DNA of 64,000 nucleotides from Pseudohongiella sp. (GTDB lineage Bacteria > Pseudomonadota > Gammaproteobacteria > Pseudomonadales > Pseudohongiellaceae), in NCBI RefSeq assembly GCF_011050365.1, contig NZ_DRFV01000001.1:248001-312000 (forward strand), given 5' to 3'. This document shows, piece after piece, positions 17,844 to 26,955 of the stretch. Each line of letters begins with the position of its first letter. The first letter of the stretch is position 1. The notes under the pieces were generated by a model. The model was not told where the DNA came from, did no database searches, and saw only the letters and a program-made list of their open reading frames with translations. Both the position numbers and the translations under genes were made by a program.

Positions 17844-19136
17844 TTAGTCCTCAATGGCTCCGTAAACCATGCGTTTGCTGATCCCCTGTAACTGGCGCGC
17901 ATACCCCAGATTACGATTCTGGATCATACCGATAAAAACCAGGTCCTCCACCGGGTCAATCCAGAACCAGGTGCCACCGATGCCCCACCACCAGTAGCTG
18001 CCTTCGCTAACACCGTCATTGCGGGCCGGGTCGGTCACCAGCGCAAAGTTCAGGCCGAACTGATTGCCGGGATAACCCGGGATTTCGTCCATACCCGCGG
18101 GCAACTGATTGCTGCGCATGGCTTCGACCGAGGCTTCATTCAGCAGACGAACGCCGTTGAACTCGCCGCCATTGGCCAGCATCTGGGTGAAGCGCATGTA
18201 ATCCCCGATGGTGGATGCGAGACCACCACCGCCACTGGGGAAGGTGACCGGCGCAACGTAGTCGCCACCAAAGCCGTCGTTGGGCGCGACCAGGCCATTG
18301 GCGCCGGACATATACATGGTGGCGAAACGATCGCGCTTGTCTTCGGGAACGTAAAACCCGGTATCGGTCATGCCCAGAGGTTCAAAAATACGCTCCTGTA
18401 AAAAGTCATCAAACGGCATGCCAGACAGCACTTCAACCAGCCGGCCCTGAACATCAACCGACACGCTGTAATGCCAAAGCGTACCGGGCTGCTGGCGCAA
18501 AGGAATGTCGGCCAGTTTATCAATCATGTCCTGCAGCGTGCCTTCGGTATCGAGTATGTTGGCTGCCACGTACTGCGAATCGACCTGTGAGCGTGAGAAC
18601 AGGCCATAGGTCAGACCGCCGGTGTGTGACATCAGTTCACGAATGGTCATTTCGTGACTGGCGGGCTCGGTAACCGGAAAACCGCCGGGGCCGTCTTCAA
18701 TAGCGACTTCAAGGTTGGCCAGTTCAGGAATGTACTGTGATACCGCATCGTCCAGAGAGAATTTGCCTTCCTCCAGCAGCATCATCATGGCAACACTGGT
18801 TACCGGCTTGGTCATCGAGAAGATGCGAAAGATGGTGTCTTCAGAGACCGGCTTCTGTTCTTCAATTGACTGATATCCGTAGGCGTCCATATGGACCAGC
18901 TTACCGTTGCGCATCAGGGCGCTGACAATGCCGGCCAGGTTGCCTTCATCGACTTCCTTGCGCATGGCATCGGCAAGATCGCTGATGCCGTCAGCACTGA
19001 GTCCCACCGCTTCCGGGCTGGCGCGACTGAGGTCGCGATCCTGTGCGTACAGTGATGGGGCAAAAGCCAGTGTTGCCAGTGTTGAACTCAGTAGCAGCAC
19101 TCTGGCAAGACGGGTGGGCAGTGACATTGTTTTCAT
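17844..19136 (-). CDS. exported serine hydrolase, beta-lactamase class C fold
   Basis: The 430-residue protein has a Sec signal peptide (cleavage near SLYA-QD) and the class C beta-lactamase/esterase fold. The nucleophile motif is SMTK in IFRIFSMTKPVTSV, and the tyrosine element is YSV in LWHYSVSVDVQGR. It is clearly related to the protein at 10491-11756, including the shared ASPEAVGLSADGI start of the mature domain. The likely role is a periplasmic esterase or peptidase. It is convergent with the beta-propeller gene. Confidence 0.9.
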   Translation of the reverse strand: MKTMSLPTRLARVLLLSSTLATLAFAPSLYAQDRDLSRASPEAVGLSADGISDLADAMRKEVDEGNLAGIVSALMRNGKLVHMDAYGYQSIEEQKPVSEDTIFRIFSMTKPVTSVAMMMLLEEGKFSLDDAVSQYIPELANLEVAIEDGPGGFPVTEPASHEMTIRELMSHTGGLTYGLFSRSQVDSQYVAANILDTEGTLQDMIDKLADIPLRQQPGTLWHYSVSVDVQGRLVEVLSGMPFDDFLQERIFEPLGMTDTGFYVPEDKRDRFATMYMSGANGLVAPNDGFGGDYVAPVTFPSGGGGLASTIGDYMRFTQMLANGGEFNGVRLLNEASVEAMRSNQLPAGMDEIPGYPGNQFGLNFALVTDPARNDGVSEGSYWWWGIGGTWFWIDPVEDLVFIGMIQNRNLGYARQLQGISKRMVYGAIED

Positions 19137-19346
19137 GGTGGGCCTCTATCTATGTGTTTTAAAACGCCTCGCGGAAGTTTATAACACACCGCTACCAGAA
19201 GTCACACTGGCGCCGCCGCCGCCGCGTCGGGTGCGTTATTATTCGCGATAACCTGACAGCAGGCGGACAAAGTGGTACTTTATGGCGAACCGATCACCAA
19301 GTTTGACGTATCAGTTTAAATATCGAAAAATCAAGAGGTTAGTTTA

Positions 19347-20039
19347 ATGGCGAAGTATCTTATCACGGGCACCAATCGCGGCATCGGGCTGGAATTTGTC
19401 AAGCAGGTGTTAGCGCAGGGCCATGATGTCGTGGCAACTTGCCGAAACCCGGAAAATGTTCCTGAATTGCGAGACCTGCAGCAGACCAATGGTGCATTGC
19501 GAGTGTTGCCGCTGGATCTGGCAAGTGCAGAGTCCCGACAGGTGCTGGTCGATGCGCTCAACGGGGACGCCATTGATGTACTGATCAACAATGCGGGGAT
19601 CTATGGTCCCCGCGATGCCAACCTGGGTTCTCTGCGTGAAAGTGACTGGGCCGACGTCATGCTGGTCGATGTCATAGCGCCAGTACTGTTGACTCAGGCC
19701 CTGCTGCCCAATTTGCGCAAGGGCAGCGAGCGCCGTCTGGCGTTTCTCAGCTCCAAGATGGGCTCGGTCAGTGACAATGGCAGTGGTGGTTCATATTTGT
19801 ACCGGACGGCCAAATGTGCACTAAATCAGGCCATCAAGTCGCTGTCGATTGACCTGCAGCCCGAGCAGTTCATTGTGTTGAGTCTGCATCCGGGTTGGGT
19901 GCTGACAGACATGGGTGGCCCCAATGCGCTGATTGACTCGACGACCAGTGTTTCGGGTCTGCTCAAGGTCATTGACGGTGCCCGGCCCGTGGATAGCGGT
20001 CACTTTTTTGCCTACGACGGTTCACCTATTTCCTGGTAG
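19347..20039 (+). CDS. short-chain dehydrogenase/reductase (SDR)
   Basis: This is a 230-residue classical SDR. The cofactor motif is TGTNRGIG at the N-terminus, followed by NNAG, a serine in FLSSKMG and the catalytic YRTAK. The TCR after the second strand (VVATCR) suggests NADPH. It is similar in size to the carbonyl-reductase-like CsgA/sniffer group. The RBS AAGAGG is 11 bases before ATG 19347. The substrate is unknown. Confidence 0.9.
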   Translation: MAKYLITGTNRGIGLEFVKQVLAQGHDVVATCRNPENVPELRDLQQTNGALRVLPLDLASAESRQVLVDALNGDAIDVLINNAGIYGPRDANLGSLRESDWADVMLVDVIAPVLLTQALLPNLRKGSERRLAFLSSKMGSVSDNGSGGSYLYRTAKCALNQAIKSLSIDLQPEQFIVLSLHPGWVLTDMGGPNALIDSTTSVSGLLKVIDGARPVDSGHFFAYDGSPISW

Positions 20040-20160
20040 AGCGACGCCTTCCGGGCCGATGTCCGCCGGGTGGTTTGAAATTTGCATCAGAAGTTTAGTT
20101 TCTGAACGTGAAATGTTTTATCACTATCAATGGCGGTTATCGGAATCGGAGACGACTCAT

Positions 20161-21312
20161 ATGACGGGTATCATCAGCAGGCGAAAACTATTGTTGGGCG
20201 GCGCGGCATTTCTGGGTGCCGGATTGGGTGGCAATGTGCTGCGAGGCATACCCGCAACACCGTTTACACCCTCGCTCAGCTTTCTCAACAGCGCATTGGC
20301 AGACATACCCCGGCCCGATGCCATGATTCGGGCCAGCAGCAACGAAAATCCTTATGGCCCCTCCCCCGTCGCACGACAGGCGATTGCAGATGCCATGGTG
20401 GATGGCAACAAATACCTCAATCACGCAAGCGACCTGGTCGCCCATCTCTCCGAGCTTGAAGACATACCACAAGACAGTATTGCTGTTGGCTCTGGTTCCG
20501 GCGAAATCCTTGCTGTCGGCGGTCTGATGGCCAGCCTGACACCAGGCTCAGTGGTTTGTCCGGATCCCACGTTTGGCGGCCTTATCAGCTATGCCGATGA
20601 CTTTGGCACTGAGCTGATCAGAGTGCCGGTGAACGCCAATATGGAAACCGATCTGGGTGCCATGTACAACGCCATTCGCCCGGACACCTCACTGGTGTAC
20701 TTGTGCAATCCCAATAACCCGATTCCGAACCTGATTGAGAAAAATGCGCTGCGTGACTTTGTTCTCGAGGTATCACGCGACCGCATGGTATTTGTGGACG
20801 AAGCGTATCATGAATTTGTCGATGATCCGGCCTATGAGTCGATGCTTGGGCTGATACGCGACGGGCACAAAAATATCATCGTGTCGCGCACGGCTTCAAA
20901 AATACATGGTCTGGCTGCACTCCGGGTGGGTTTTGCCTACGCCCATCCCGATCATATTGCCGACATGCAAAAAAAGATGACCGGGCAGTTAAATATTGCG
21001 GGTGCACGGGGAGCATTGGCCAGCTATCGGGACCTGGATTTTCAGCGCTACACACTAAGCCAGAACCGCAAGGCGCTGGATATTGTAGAGGGCATGTGTG
21101 ATGAACTCGGGTTGCGCTATGTAAAGTCCAACGCCAATTTCAGCTTTATCCATACCGGGCGTGACATTAACGAGGTCAGCGCAGCCATGCGCGAAGCGGG
21201 CATCCTCATAGGCCGACCTTTTCCGCCCATGCTCGACTGGGCGCGGGTGAGCATGGCCAGGCCTGAAGAGATGGAGTATTTCGTTCAGGTATACAAAACA
21301 TTGTACGGATGA
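20161..21312 (+). CDS. Tat-exported PLP-dependent aminotransferase (HisC-like)
   Basis: The 383-residue class I/II aminotransferase resembles histidinol-phosphate aminotransferase: ASSNENPYGPSP, the cofactor aspartate region VFVDEAYHEF and the PLP lysine in SRTASKIHGLAALRVGFAY. The ATG at 20161 begins a twin-arginine signal (SRRKLLLGGAAFLGAG), so the enzyme should fold with PLP in the cytoplasm and be exported. The longer open frame upstream lacks support. Periplasmic transamination is unusual and the substrate is unknown. The trp attenuator begins just downstream, so an aromatic amino acid substrate is conceivable. Confidence 0.88.
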   Translation: MTGIISRRKLLLGGAAFLGAGLGGNVLRGIPATPFTPSLSFLNSALADIPRPDAMIRASSNENPYGPSPVARQAIADAMVDGNKYLNHASDLVAHLSELEDIPQDSIAVGSGSGEILAVGGLMASLTPGSVVCPDPTFGGLISYADDFGTELIRVPVNANMETDLGAMYNAIRPDTSLVYLCNPNNPIPNLIEKNALRDFVLEVSRDRMVFVDEAYHEFVDDPAYESMLGLIRDGHKNIIVSRTASKIHGLAALRVGFAYAHPDHIADMQKKMTGQLNIAGARGALASYRDLDFQRYTLSQNRKALDIVEGMCDELGLRYVKSNANFSFIHTGRDINEVSAAMREAGILIGRPFPPMLDWARVSMARPEEMEYFVQVYKTLYG

Positions 21313-21362
21313 GGTGCATGCATGATGTGTTGCGGACGCCGGGTAGCCGATTACACGGCGTC

Positions 21363-21392
21363 TTGACAAACCTGCAATGGCAGGCGCATTAT
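21363..21392 (+). promoter_or_regulatory. sigma-70 promoter of the trp leader
   Basis: A perfect TTGACA (21363-21368) is followed after 18 bases by CATTAT (21387-21392). Transcription would begin about 21399-21401, which is at the ATG of the leader peptide. Confidence 0.65.
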
Positions 21393-21400
21393 TGCGTCCC

Positions 21401-21475
21401 ATGAACATTCAAACACAGTATTTCTGGTGGTTTACCGACAAGGGCCGCCAGGAAAACAACGATCAGAGCATCTGA
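21401..21475 (+). CDS. trpL: trp operon leader peptide
   Basis: This 24-residue frame starts MNIQTQYFWWF and has two adjacent Trp codons (21425-21430). Trp is rare, so tandem Trp codons directly upstream of a trpEG gene mark an attenuation leader. The predicted transcription start coincides with the ATG, and there is no Shine-Dalgarno sequence, so it is probably translated leaderless, as reported for the rhizobial trpL. Stalling at the Trp codons would choose between the alternative RNA structures annotated downstream. Confidence 0.82.
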   Translation: MNIQTQYFWWFTDKGRQENNDQSI

Positions 21476-21517
21476 TCAGAGTCTTTTTCAGGCTGCCCCC
21501 GTAAGGAAGGCGGCCTG
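21425..21517 (+). promoter_or_regulatory. trp transcription attenuator
   Basis: Four mutually exclusive RNA segments are visible. Segment 1, TGGTGG (the Trp codons, 21425-21430), can pair with CCGCCA (21445-21450) in segment 2. Segment 2, GGGCCGCC (21442-21449), can pair with GGCTGCCC (21491-21498) in segment 3 with one mismatch, forming the antiterminator. Segment 3, CAGGCTGCC (21489-21497), pairs with GGCGGCCTG (21509-21517), forming a 9-bp terminator stem with one G-U pair. The U-tract after the terminator is weak (UGUCUUG). A further perfect hairpin (GATCAG/CTGATC, 21461-21477) spans the leader stop. Confidence 0.75.
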
Positions 21518-21590
21518 TGTCTTGATAAAAATCCTGCTTCATCCATGTGATTCCCTATCGATTCCGACGTCGCCCCAGCTTCGGGTGCAG

Positions 21591-21610
21591 CCTCTCTGAC
21601 ACGAGAGGAG
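21591..21610 (+). promoter_or_regulatory. hairpin masking the trpEG ribosome binding site
   Basis: CCTCTC (21591-21596) is complementary to GAGAGG (21603-21608), which is part of the GAGAGGAG ribosome binding site 6 bases before the GTG start of trpEG. The hairpin could tune translation in addition to attenuation. Confidence 0.5.
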
Positions 21611-21616
21611 AATAGC

Positions 21617-23920
21617 GTGAATCACATCAATCAGGGCCGATATTCCACCGCCGGTGGCGTCATTGTGACGCATCAGCAGCAAACCTGTGACGGCGCCTCT
21701 GCCATGGCGCAGCGCCTGTCCATGCTGGATGACCAGCGAGGCATGGTCATGACCTGCGGTGTTGACTATCCCGGACGCTACCGTCGTCACGAGCTGGCGT
21801 TCGTCAATCCACCATTGCAGGTGGTGGCCCGGCAGCATGAAGTTCGCGTCGAGGCGCTCAATGTCCGCGGGGAATTATTGCTGCATGAGTGTCAGCGCGC
21901 GCTGGCGGGTGCCAGCGCAGACTATCGATTGGATACCGTCTCGGCCACAGAGATCGTTTGCCGCGTAACGCCGTCGTCCGATGTTTTCACCGAAGAAATG
22001 CGAACCCGTCAACCCAGCGTGTTTTCGGTGTTGCGACAACTTATCGCGCATTTTGCCTGTGCACAAAACAGTCTGTCGGGCCTCTACGGTGCCTTTGCCT
22101 ACGATCTGGCGTTCCAGTTCGAGGCGGTGACACGGCGCCTGGTCAGGTCTGAGCAACAGCGTGACCTGGTGTTGTATCTACCGGATGAAATTCTGTCAGT
22201 GGACAGCGAAAGCGGTGCCGGCGTGATACACCGGTTCGACTTTGTCTGTCGCGATGCAGCCGGCAGCTTACATACCACTGGCGGTCTGCGCAGGCAGGGT
22301 GCCCCGGTTTCGGCGAATCTGGTTGATGCCAGCAAAGCGTCGGCCGATAACACGGCGACTGCTAGCGTCGCAAACATTCACCCGCAGCAGCCGGCCATCA
22401 CCAGTGATCATCGACCCGGTGAATATGCGGCGGTGGTAGCAAAAGCCAGAGCCAGCTTCAGGCGCGGTGATCTGTTTGAGGTGGTACCGGGTCAGACATT
22501 TTCTGCTGCGCTGACATGCAGACCGTCCACCATTTTCCGCAGACTTAAAGCCACCAATCCGGCGCCATACACAGCCCTTATTAACCTGGGAGAACAGGAA
22601 TACCTGGTTTCCGCATCACCGGAGATGTTTGTCCGCGTCAAGCCGGATCCGGTTCTGGGGGCCCTGGTAGAGACCTGCCCTATCTCCGGCACTATTGCCA
22701 GGGGCAGTGATGCTCTGGAGGATGCCGACCGCATACGTCAGTTGCTGAATTCAGCCAAGGACGAAGCGGAACTGTCGATGTGTACCGACGTGGACCGCAA
22801 CGACAAAAGCCGGGTGTGTGTGCCTGGCAGTGTCAATATTGTTGGCAGGCGTCAGGTGGAAATGTATTCAAAACTGATTCATACCGTGGACCATGTGCAA
22901 GGTCGACTGCAGGTCGGGTTTGATGCGCTGGATGCTTTTCTGTCGCACACCTGGGCGGTTACTGTCACTGGCGCTCCGAAACAGCATGCCATGCAGTTTA
23001 TAGAAGACCACGAGAAAACACCTCGCCGCTGGTATGGTGGTGCATTTGGCCGCCTGGGGTTTGACGGTGCCATGGATACCGGTCTGACTATTCGCACGGT
23101 GCAGATCAGCAAGTCGGTCGCGAAAGTCCGAGCGGGGGCCACTTTGCTGCAGGATTCTGATCCAGTAGCGGAAGAGCAGGAAACCAGGCTGAAGGCGTCG
23201 GCACTGTTGTCGGTGTTGCAACCGGAAACAGCGCAATCAGCGCGGGGACTGGCGTCCGGTGCTGCAATCGGAGCGACGCCCGGGCCCGGCACAGGGTTGC
23301 GGGCATTGATGGTGGACCACCAGGACTCGTTTGTGCACACGCTGGCGGCAAGTTTCAGAGCCACCGGGGTTGAGGTGCAGACATTGCGCCCACAGTCTGC
23401 TCGCGAGGCGCTGACAACACAGGCGTTTGATCTTGTCATTCTGTCGCCGGGACCGGGCCGGCCGGCCGATTTTGATTGCAATGCAACGCTGGCGTTGTGC
23501 GACAGATTGGGCGTGCCGGTATTCGGTGTCTGTCTTGGTTTGCAGGCCATGATCGAATACGCCGGTGGGTCTCTGGCTTTGTTGCCGCGTCCGGTCCACG
23601 GCAGTGCGTCCGATATTGTTCATGACGATAGCAGACTGTTTGCAGGCATTGAGAGTCCCTTCCGCGCAGGCCGCTATCACTCACTTCATGCCGGCCATAT
23701 CCCTGCGGGCTTCGTTGTAAGCGCACGCAGCCACGAGGATGATTGTGTCATGGCAATAGAGCATGACAGTAAACCGTGGAGTGCCGTTCAGTTTCACCCT
23801 GAATCCCTGCTCTCGCTTGCTCGCGGTGCCGGTGAACAACTGATCCGCAATGTCGTGCTGACGTCAGTGTTGCGCCAGCGTTTGACGTCGGCGAAGTGCA
23901 TTGGCGGGAATCACCGATAG
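21617..23920 (+). CDS. trpE(G): fused anthranilate synthase TrpE-TrpG
   Basis: The 767-residue protein joins an anthranilate synthase component I domain (about residues 1-520; chorismate-binding segments LVETCPISGTIARG, CTDVDRNDKSRVC and TVTGAPKQHAMQFIE) to a glutamine amidotransferase domain (about 560-760; nucleophile in GVCLGLQ, His-Glu in QFHPES). It makes anthranilate from chorismate and glutamine, the first step to tryptophan. Such fusions are typical of rhizobia and occur only sporadically in gammaproteobacteria. The GTG start follows GAGAGGAG. Its last 57 bases overlap the end of the convergent hupE-like gene. Confidence 0.94.
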   Translation: MNHINQGRYSTAGGVIVTHQQQTCDGASAMAQRLSMLDDQRGMVMTCGVDYPGRYRRHELAFVNPPLQVVARQHEVRVEALNVRGELLLHECQRALAGASADYRLDTVSATEIVCRVTPSSDVFTEEMRTRQPSVFSVLRQLIAHFACAQNSLSGLYGAFAYDLAFQFEAVTRRLVRSEQQRDLVLYLPDEILSVDSESGAGVIHRFDFVCRDAAGSLHTTGGLRRQGAPVSANLVDASKASADNTATASVANIHPQQPAITSDHRPGEYAAVVAKARASFRRGDLFEVVPGQTFSAALTCRPSTIFRRLKATNPAPYTALINLGEQEYLVSASPEMFVRVKPDPVLGALVETCPISGTIARGSDALEDADRIRQLLNSAKDEAELSMCTDVDRNDKSRVCVPGSVNIVGRRQVEMYSKLIHTVDHVQGRLQVGFDALDAFLSHTWAVTVTGAPKQHAMQFIEDHEKTPRRWYGGAFGRLGFDGAMDTGLTIRTVQISKSVAKVRAGATLLQDSDPVAEEQETRLKASALLSVLQPETAQSARGLASGAAIGATPGPGTGLRALMVDHQDSFVHTLAASFRATGVEVQTLRPQSAREALTTQAFDLVILSPGPGRPADFDCNATLALCDRLGVPVFGVCLGLQAMIEYAGGSLALLPRPVHGSASDIVHDDSRLFAGIESPFRAGRYHSLHAGHIPAGFVVSARSHEDDCVMAIEHDSKPWSAVQFHPESLLSLARGAGEQLIRNVVLTSVLRQRLTSAKCIGGNHR

Positions 23921-24946
23921 CATCAGTAGTATGGCTGCATAGACATAGAACGGTATATGCAGCTCATGCAGATGGGCATCGGCGACAGTGCCCAGGGCAA
24001 CATCCGTGGCGGCGCTGCCGTCAGCCAGCTGCACACGATAGGTGCGGTTGCTTTGGCCACTGAACGCAAACCAGCCCTGATTGTCAGTGGTCAATTCGGT
24101 GGCATCAGCGGCATTGGCATCGACCGGTCGTATCATCAGGGCGGTGTCAGCCAGTCCAATGCCGTTGGCATCACGCACCTGGCCCATCATCTGTTCGCGG
24201 TCGCTGAAGATGTCGAAACTGATGTCCCGTGCATTACGCTCCTGAGCGAAACCGTACAGTTGGAACACCAGCAGGCCGGCGCCAGCGGCAATCAGGCCCA
24301 TGTTGGCAAGCCGGCTGAACAGCGCCCAGCCGTTGACCTGTTGCCAGGCACGAATGGCAAAGGTCATCACCAGCAGGGCAGCAATCTGACCGAATTCGAC
24401 GCCGACATTGAACAGCAGAATTTTGCTCAGCAAGGCGGGGTCGTCGGCCAGTGTGACCTCCTGCAGCCGGGCGGACAGGCCAAAGCCATGGATCAGGCCG
24501 AACACAAACACCATCAACAGCAGATTTGGTGCATTGACGCCGAGCCAGCGCCGGAAACCATTCAGGTTTTCGAAGCCCTTGTAAGCCACAGTGACTGCGA
24601 TGACGGCATCAATCAGATAGTGATTGGCGGTGATGCCAGCATAGGTGGCTGCGATCAGGGTGAGGGTATGGCCGAGCGTGAAGGCGGTGACGAATTTCAG
24701 AATATCAACAAGGCGGCTCAGGAAGAACATCACGCCGAGCAGGAACAGCAGATGATCATAGCCGCTGAGCATATGTTCTGCGCCTGTCCACATGACTTCC
24801 AGGTAACCACCTGAGGCCATGCGCTCACGCGCGGTATCGGTCATGTCGTGCGCCAGGCCGGCCAACGGCAGCAGGGCAAGCACTATGGCGATCGCAAGCA
24901 CCGTTAGCGGTGTGCGGGAAATACTGTCGCGCGATATGTCAGTCAT
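23864..24946 (-). CDS. HupE/UreJ family membrane protein
   Basis: Starting at ATG 24946 the product is about 360 residues with a signal-like N-terminus (cleavage near AGLA-HD). It has six or seven hydrophobic segments, including the conserved GYDHLLFLLGVMFFL, FTLGHTLTL, FGLIHGFGLSARLQE and NVGVEFGQIA, and an extracytoplasmic domain between the last helices. The HD, FTLGHT, HGFG and NVGVE motifs define the HupE/UreJ_2 family, linked to nickel or cobalt transport, but no urease or hydrogenase genes are present. A longer frame from TTG 24991 is less likely. The metal substrate is uncertain. Confidence 0.86.
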   Translation of the reverse strand: MTDISRDSISRTPLTVLAIAIVLALLPLAGLAHDMTDTARERMASGGYLEVMWTGAEHMLSGYDHLLFLLGVMFFLSRLVDILKFVTAFTLGHTLTLIAATYAGITANHYLIDAVIAVTVAYKGFENLNGFRRWLGVNAPNLLLMVFVFGLIHGFGLSARLQEVTLADDPALLSKILLFNVGVEFGQIAALLVMTFAIRAWQQVNGWALFSRLANMGLIAAGAGLLVFQLYGFAQERNARDISFDIFSDREQMMGQVRDANGIGLADTALMIRPVDANAADATELTTDNQGWFAFSGQSNRTYRVQLADGSAATDVALGTVADAHLHELHIPFYVYAAILLMLSVIPANALRRRQTLAQH

Positions 24947-25128
24947 GCCCTGGCTGGCCCTGTTTGATGGAGTTGGCTGCGAAACGCCCAATCTTGCAGC
25001 AACGCCCCATGGTTTTCAATCAGCTATAAGGTCAATCCGCGTAATCAGTGCATTCGGCGCAGAGCCTGCGTAAAATAACAGTATTGCCGGGACCCACCGT
25101 GGCCATCTCTGTTTGCACAGGAAACCAT

Positions 25129-26028
25129 ATGTCTGAATCAAGTTCATCTACAACCGAAACGCCGTCAACTGATATCTGTCAGCGGTTTTTGTTCGCCGAC
25201 GCTGACGTGCGTGGCGAAATCGTCCGGTTGACGCACAGCTACACCGACACGGTCAATAATCATGCCTATCCGGCGGCAGTCAGCAATCTGCTGGGAGAGT
25301 TCCTGGCCGCGGCGGTGCTGCTGGGGTCGGCAATTAAATATGATGGGCGACTGGTGTTGCAGGTACGCGGTGACGGTGAGTTGAATCTGATCATGTCAGA
25401 ATGCACCAGTGACGGTGCTGTGCGTGGCATTGCCCGATTCGACAAGATGCCCGAGAGTGTTGATTTTGATGCCCTCACCGGTGACGGTCTGCTGGTGATC
25501 ACGGTGGATTCGCAGCGATCCGATCCCTATCAGGGGATTGTCTCACTGGAAGGCGGGTCACTGGCCGCGTCCCTGCAGACTTACTTCGAGCAGTCCGAGC
25601 AGCTGGAGAGCTGGTTCTTCTTTGCCGTTGATGAAGGTCAGGCCTGCGGGTTTCTGTTGCAACAATTACCCGGCGCCGCGTCGGGCGATGCCGACGTGCG
25701 CGAAGAGCGCTGGCAGCACCTGCTGACACTGGCACAAACACTGACCACCAGTGAAATACTGGCGCTCAGCAATGAAGCGCTGTTGCACCGCCTGTATCAC
25801 CAGGAAGAGGTGAAGCTGTTTCCCCCCAGGCAGTACCATTATCAGTGCAGTTGCTCGCGTGAGCGTACCGCAAAAGCGCTGGTCTCCATTGGCAAGGAAG
25901 AGGTAGACAGCATCATTGTTGAACAGGGAGAGGTCAGTATTGCCTGTGAGTTTTGTGGCACTGACTACCGCTTCGATGCGTCTGAAATCGCGTTGCTGTT
26001 TCAGGACCGGGGTGATCTGCTCCACTGA
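25129..26028 (+). CDS. hslO: redox-regulated chaperone Hsp33
   Basis: The 299-residue cytoplasmic holdase carries the zinc/redox switch CSC...CEFC near the C-terminus (QCSCSRE and ACEFCGTDYR), the CxC-CxxC pattern of Hsp33. Oxidation of these cysteines releases zinc and activates the chaperone. The frame is open from 25048, but ATG 25129 fits the family length. It is monocistronic and divergent from the hupE-like gene. Confidence 0.96.
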   Translation: MSESSSSTTETPSTDICQRFLFADADVRGEIVRLTHSYTDTVNNHAYPAAVSNLLGEFLAAAVLLGSAIKYDGRLVLQVRGDGELNLIMSECTSDGAVRGIARFDKMPESVDFDALTGDGLLVITVDSQRSDPYQGIVSLEGGSLAASLQTYFEQSEQLESWFFFAVDEGQACGFLLQQLPGAASGDADVREERWQHLLTLAQTLTTSEILALSNEALLHRLYHQEEVKLFPPRQYHYQCSCSRERTAKALVSIGKEEVDSIIVEQGEVSIACEFCGTDYRFDASEIALLFQDRGDLLH

Positions 26029-26148
26029 AATAGCGCGTTAACGTCATAAGGAAGTGGCGGGGATAATCCACATGAAGGGGTTTATCACCGCCGCCGGGGT
26101 GTATTGTCTCGCCAGCAAACTGCTGACCGGGTGCTGAGGCTGCGGATG

Positions 26149-26955
26149 TCAGCGCCGGGCGCCAACGGTATCAAAAAAGTTGATCACTTTTCTCATGTTC
26201 GCCCGGTCGCGGGCAATGAAGTTGGTGTGATCTTCGCCCTCAAGTTCAACATAAATATGGGGCATGCCGATTGAGCGCATGGCCGCTACCCAGCGGCGGG
26301 TCATCTCCACCGATACCAGTTCGTCGTCGGTTCCCTGCAATACCAGGATGGGTGTGTCTCTGATCTCGGAAAGCATGGTGGGAGACTGCTGCGGATGCGG
26401 TGCCGGCGCCGCGACAGCCAGTGCCGCAAACATGCCGGGATTATTGACGGCGATATGGTAGGTACCGGCGCCGCCCATGGAGTGACCCCACAAATAGGTG
26501 CGGTTGCTGTCGACGCTGAACTCCTTTTTGACCCGGTCAATGACGTTCATGACATCGGCTTCGCTGCGCTCGGCGATGACCGCGTCGTCGGTAGCACGTG
26601 ACCCGTACCAGCCGCGGCGGATATAGCCCAGCGGAGTGACCACAATAAAGCCGTACGCTTCAGCGTCATCCAGAAACCCGTCGTAGCCCATTAACCAGTC
26701 ATAAGTCCGGCCCAGGCCATGCAATGACACCACCAGTGGGGTTGGCTGGTCAGCGTTATAACTGGTCGGAATAAAAACAGCGTAGGGCAGGGTTTCTCCG
26801 GTAGGTTCAAAAACATAACTGCGATGCAGGACCCGGGGGTCGTCAATCATGCTTTCGTCGTCTGCGGCTTCGCGCGCCGCCTGCACCGCATTACAGGACA
26901 GCAACACGGGTACCAGTGCCAGCGTCATGACCACACTTTTCAGAATGTCTCTCAT
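26149..26955 (-). CDS. exported alpha/beta-hydrolase (esterase/PHB-depolymerase-like)
   Basis: The 268-residue protein has a signal peptide containing LLSC, a possible lipobox, or a signal peptidase I site near VQA-AR. The alpha/beta-hydrolase domain shows an oxyanion-region SLHGLGRTYDW, the nucleophile elbow GHSMGGAGTY, an aspartate in LQGTDDELVS and a histidine in EGEDHTNF. It resembles feruloyl-esterase/LpqC-type enzymes. Its start overlaps the stop of the threonine aldolase gene by four bases, so the two are translationally coupled, although no metabolic link is evident. Confidence 0.87.
   Translation of the reverse strand: MRDILKSVVMTLALVPVLLSCNAVQAAREAADDESMIDDPRVLHRSYVFEPTGETLPYAVFIPTSYNADQPTPLVVSLHGLGRTYDWLMGYDGFLDDAEAYGFIVVTPLGYIRRGWYGSRATDDAVIAERSEADVMNVIDRVKKEFSVDSNRTYLWGHSMGGAGTYHIAVNNPGMFAALAVAAPAPHPQQSPTMLSEIRDTPILVLQGTDDELVSVEMTRRWVAAMRSIGMPHIYVELEGEDHTNFIARDRANMRKVINFFDTVGARR

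Noticed and set aside
26072-26137. 21-codon frame MKGFITAAGVYCLASKLLTGC
   Set aside because: It has only a loosely placed G-rich sequence upstream and no conservation argument; it is short enough to be chance.
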